Source of the DNA: Acidovorax sp. YS12
Lineage (GTDB): Bacteria > Pseudomonadota > Gammaproteobacteria > Burkholderiales > Burkholderiaceae_C
Reading direction: 5' to 3'
Length of the DNA stretch: 64,000 nt
Assembly (NCBI GenBank): GCA_021496925.1
Contig: CP053915.1
Coordinates: 4,119,501-4,183,500, forward strand
Shown: positions 61,744-64,000 of the stretch, one piece after another
Layout: each line of letters begins with the position of its first letter
Position numbering within the stretch: the stretch's first letter is position 1
Notes under the pieces: model-generated
What the model was told of the DNA's origin: nothing
The model's input: the letters and a program-made list of their open reading frames with translations, nothing else
Databases searched by the model: none
Translations under genes and position numbers: made by a program

Positions 61744-62804
61744 GCCAGAAAACCGCGCTCATCATGGCCGGCGGCACCGGCGGCCATATCTTCCCCGGCC
61801 TGGCCGTGGCGCAGGCGCTGCGCGCGCGCGGCTGGCGCGTGCACTGGCTGGGCACGCCCGGCAGCATGGAGTCGCGCATCGTGCCGCCGCAGGGCTTCGC
61901 GTTCGAGGCCATCGACTTCTCCGGCGTGCGCGGCAAGGGGCTGGCCACGCTGGCGCTGCTGCCGCTGCGGCTGCTGCGCGCCTTCTGGCAGGCGCTGGCC
62001 GTGGTGCGCCGCGTGCGCCCCGACGTGGTGCTGGGCATGGGCGGCTACGTCACCTTCCCCGGCGGCATGATGGCCGTGCTGGCGGGCAAGCCGCTGGTGC
62101 TGCATGAGCAGAACTCCGTCGCCGGCATGGCGAACAAGGTGCTGGCGGGCGTGGCCGACCGCATCTTCACCGCCTTCCCCGGCGTGCTGAAAAAAGGCCA
62201 GTGGGTCGGCAACCCGCTGCGCGAGGCCTTCCTGGCGCAGCCCGCGCCGGCCGCGCGCTTCGCCGGGCGCAGCGGGCCGCTGCGCCTGCTGGTGGTGGGC
62301 GGCAGCCTGGGCGCCAAGGCGCTGAACGAGATCGTGCCGCAGGCGCTGGCGCTGATGCCCGAGGCCGCGCGCCCGCAGGTCACGCACCAGAGCGGCGCCG
62401 CGCAGATCGACGCGTTGCGCGCCCATTACGCCGCCGCCGGCGTGCAGGCCGACCTGACGCCGTTCATCGACGACACCGCCAGCGCCTTCGCGCAGGCCGA
62501 CGTGGTGGTCTGCCGCGCGGGCGCCAGCACCGTGACCGAGCTGGCCGCCGTGGGCGCGGCGGCGGTGTTCGTGCCCTTCCCGGCGGCGGTGGACGACCAC
62601 CAGACCACCAATGCCCAGTTCCTGGTGCAGGCAGGCGGCGGCTGGCTTGTGCAGCAGCGCGACCTGACGCCTGGCGGACTGGCCCAGATGCTACAAAACA
62701 TGGAGCGCCCCGCGCTTGTCCAGCGGGCGCAAAACGCCAAAAACATGCAAAAAACCGAAGCCACCGCCGCGGTGGTCGCGGCCTGCGAGGAGCTGGCCAC
62801 ATGA
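61740..62804 (+). CDS. murG: UDP-GlcNAc:lipid I transferase MurG
   Basis: 354 residues. N-terminal MAGGTGGHIFPGLAVAQALR, HEQNSVAGMANKVL (near 121) and LLVVGGSLGAKALNE (near 183) are family hallmarks, and VCRAGASTVTELAA with PFPAAVDDHQTTNA form the donor site. It makes lipid II on the inner face of the membrane. A dispersed-repeat copy is in frame near the C-terminus. The ATG overlaps the ftsW stop. Confidence 0.96.
   Translation: MSQKTALIMAGGTGGHIFPGLAVAQALRARGWRVHWLGTPGSMESRIVPPQGFAFEAIDFSGVRGKGLATLALLPLRLLRAFWQALAVVRRVRPDVVLGMGGYVTFPGGMMAVLAGKPLVLHEQNSVAGMANKVLAGVADRIFTAFPGVLKKGQWVGNPLREAFLAQPAPAARFAGRSGPLRLLVVGGSLGAKALNEIVPQALALMPEAARPQVTHQSGAAQIDALRAHYAAAGVQADLTPFIDDTASAFAQADVVVCRAGASTVTELAAVGAAAVFVPFPAAVDDHQTTNAQFLVQAGGGWLVQQRDLTPGGLAQMLQNMERPALVQRAQNAKNMQKTEATAAVVAACEELAT
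62688..62756. repeat. Dispersed repeat copy inside murG
   Basis: ATGCTACAAAACATGGAGCG, CGCGCTTGTCCAGCGGGCG and CAAAACGCCAAAAACATGC match the A-rich variant of the family. It encodes the C-terminal helix of MurG (LQNMERPALVQRAQNAKNMQ). Confidence 0.65.
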
Positions 62805-64000
62805 AACACGCCATCCGCCACATCCACTTCGTCGGCCTGGGCGGCGCCGGCATGAGCGGCATTGCCGAGGTGCTGCACAACCTGGGCTACCAGGTGTCGG
62901 GCTCCGACCTGTCGGACAGCGCCACGCTGCGCCGCCTGCAGGGCCTGGGCATCGCCACCCACGTGGGCCACGACGCCGCCCACGTGCAGGGGGCCGATGC
63001 CGTGGTCACCTCCACGGCGGTGCAGGGCGACAACCCCGAGGTGCTGGCCGCGCGCGCGCGCAAGATTCCCGTGGTGCCGCGCGCGCTCATGCTGGCCGAG
63101 CTGATGCGCCTGCGCCAGGGCGTGGCCATCGCCGGCACGCACGGCAAGACGACGACCACCAGCCTGGTCACCAGCGTGCTGGCCGAGGCCGGGCTGGACC
63201 CCACTTTCGTCATCGGCGGGCGCCTGAACAGCGCCGGCGCCAACGCGCGGCTGGGGCAGGGCGAGTACATCGTGGTCGAGGCCGACGAGTCCGACGCCTC
63301 GTTCCTCAACCTGCTGCCGGTGATGGCCGTGGTCACCAACATCGACGCCGACCACATGGAGACCTACGGCCACGACTTCGGCCGGCTCAAGCAGGCGTTC
63401 GTGGACTTCCTGCACCGCATGCCGTTCTACGGCGCGGCCATCCTGTGCGTGGACAACCCGGGCGTGCGCGAGATCCTGGCCGACGTGGCGCGCCCCGTCA
63501 CCAGCTACGGCTTCGGCGAGGACGCGCAGGTGCGCGCCGTCAACGTGCGTGCCGACGCCGGGCGCATGCGCTTCACCGTGCAGCGGCGCAACGGCGTGAC
63601 CCTGCCCGACCTGGAGGTGGTGCTGAACCTGGCGGGCGAGCACAACGTGCTCAACGCGCTCGCGGCCATCGCCGTGGCGGTGGAGCTGGGCATTTCCGAC
63701 GATGCGGTGCTGCGCGCGCTGGCCGGCTTCACCGGCGTGGGGCGGCGCTTTCAGCGCTACGGCGACCAGCCGGCGCGGGCGGAAAACGGCGGCGGCCACT
63801 ACCAGCTCATCGAGGACTACGGCCACCACCCGGTGGAGATGGCCGCCACGCTGGCGGCGGCGCGCGGCGCTTTCCCCGGGCGGCGCCTGGTGCTGGCGTT
63901 CCAGCCGCACCGCTACAGCCGCACGCGCGACTGCTTCGAGGATTTCGTCAAGGTGCTGGGCCAGGCCGACGTGGTGCTGCTGACCGAGGTCTACGCGGCG
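62801..64000 (+). CDS. murC: UDP-MurNAc:L-Ala ligase MurC (3' end cut by window end)
   Basis: 400 codons are visible; the rest (about 70) lies beyond the window. HFVGLGGAGMSGIAEVLHNLGYQVSGSD (about 9-36), ATP loop IAGTHGKTTTTSLV near 111 and VEADESDASF near 160 identify MurC, which starts the peptide stem. The ATG overlaps murG by four bases, and a GCGAGGAG site lies upstream. Confidence 0.96.
   Translation, partial: MKHAIRHIHFVGLGGAGMSGIAEVLHNLGYQVSGSDLSDSATLRRLQGLGIATHVGHDAAHVQGADAVVTSTAVQGDNPEVLAARARKIPVVPRALMLAELMRLRQGVAIAGTHGKTTTTSLVTSVLAEAGLDPTFVIGGRLNSAGANARLGQGEYIVVEADESDASFLNLLPVMAVVTNIDADHMETYGHDFGRLKQAFVDFLHRMPFYGAAILCVDNPGVREILADVARPVTSYGFGEDAQVRAVNVRADAGRMRFTVQRRNGVTLPDLEVVLNLAGEHNVLNALAAIAVAVELGISDDAVLRALAGFTGVGRRFQRYGDQPARAENGGGHYQLIEDYGHHPVEMAATLAAARGAFPGRRLVLAFQPHRYSRTRDCFEDFVKVLGQADVVLLTEVYAA

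Overview
The window looks like a contiguous chromosomal piece of a high-GC betaproteobacterium of the family Comamonadaceae (Acidovorax/Alicycliphilus-like). The evidence is strong G/C third-position bias, protein sequences typical of that family, and many copies of a short dispersed element with cores like ATAGCTGCCAGCGCTTG and CAAGCGCTAGCAGCTAT. No tRNA, rRNA, CRISPR array, insertion sequence or prophage was seen. The assignment rests on sequence impression; no database was searched.

Layout. (1) 1-10.8 kb, mixed accessory and housekeeping genes: a DsbD-type thiol:disulfide interchange protein cut by the window start, a DUF2946-like protein with a TonB-dependent receptor (metal uptake suspected), a secreted protein of unknown function, a creatininase-family hydrolase, a histidine phosphatase, an RcnB-like periplasmic protein, a threonine-dehydratase-like enzyme and a PhzF-family protein. 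(2) 10.9-15.3 kb: an aminotransferase, an EamA and a LysE exporter with overlapping genes, and a divergent MocR-type regulator with a clear inverted-repeat operator. (3) 15.3-22 kb: the flagellar genes flgI-flgJ-flgK-flgL followed by an EAL/HDOD signalling protein. (4) 22.2-30.6 kb: xerC, a degenerate sensor-kinase-like protein, a COG0523 (CobW-type) GTPase, dksA, a STAS-domain protein and hslV-hslU. (5) 30.7-51 kb: a large organosulfur-acquisition locus. Fifteen genes on the minus strand encode an FMN reductase, two DszA/NtaA-type flavin monooxygenases, three SfnB/DszC-type (acyl-CoA-dehydrogenase fold) enzymes, two nearly complete HAAT-type ABC importers that appear to share one LivF ATPase, and at the 3' end a sigma-54-type activator. 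A rhodanese and a YeeE/YedE sulfur transporter are transcribed in the opposite direction. (6) 51.2-64 kb: the division and cell wall (dcw) cluster mraZ-rsmH-ftsL-ftsI-murE-murF-mraY-murD-ftsW-murG-murC, joined by short overlaps and cut inside murC by the window end.

How the genes fit together. The sulfur locus reads as a scavenging system. Two importers would bring in organic sulfur compounds. MsuE-like FMN reductase would supply reduced flavin to both monooxygenase types, which oxidise the compounds and release sulfite. The rhodanese and YeeE protein would handle thiosulfate or sulfane sulfur. The locus lies between two conserved blocks (hslVU and dcw).

The most unusual structural signal is the dispersed element. 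Copies lie between genes, several supply the stop codons of flanking genes, and others sit in frame inside dsbD, the mocR-type gene, murE, murD and murG.
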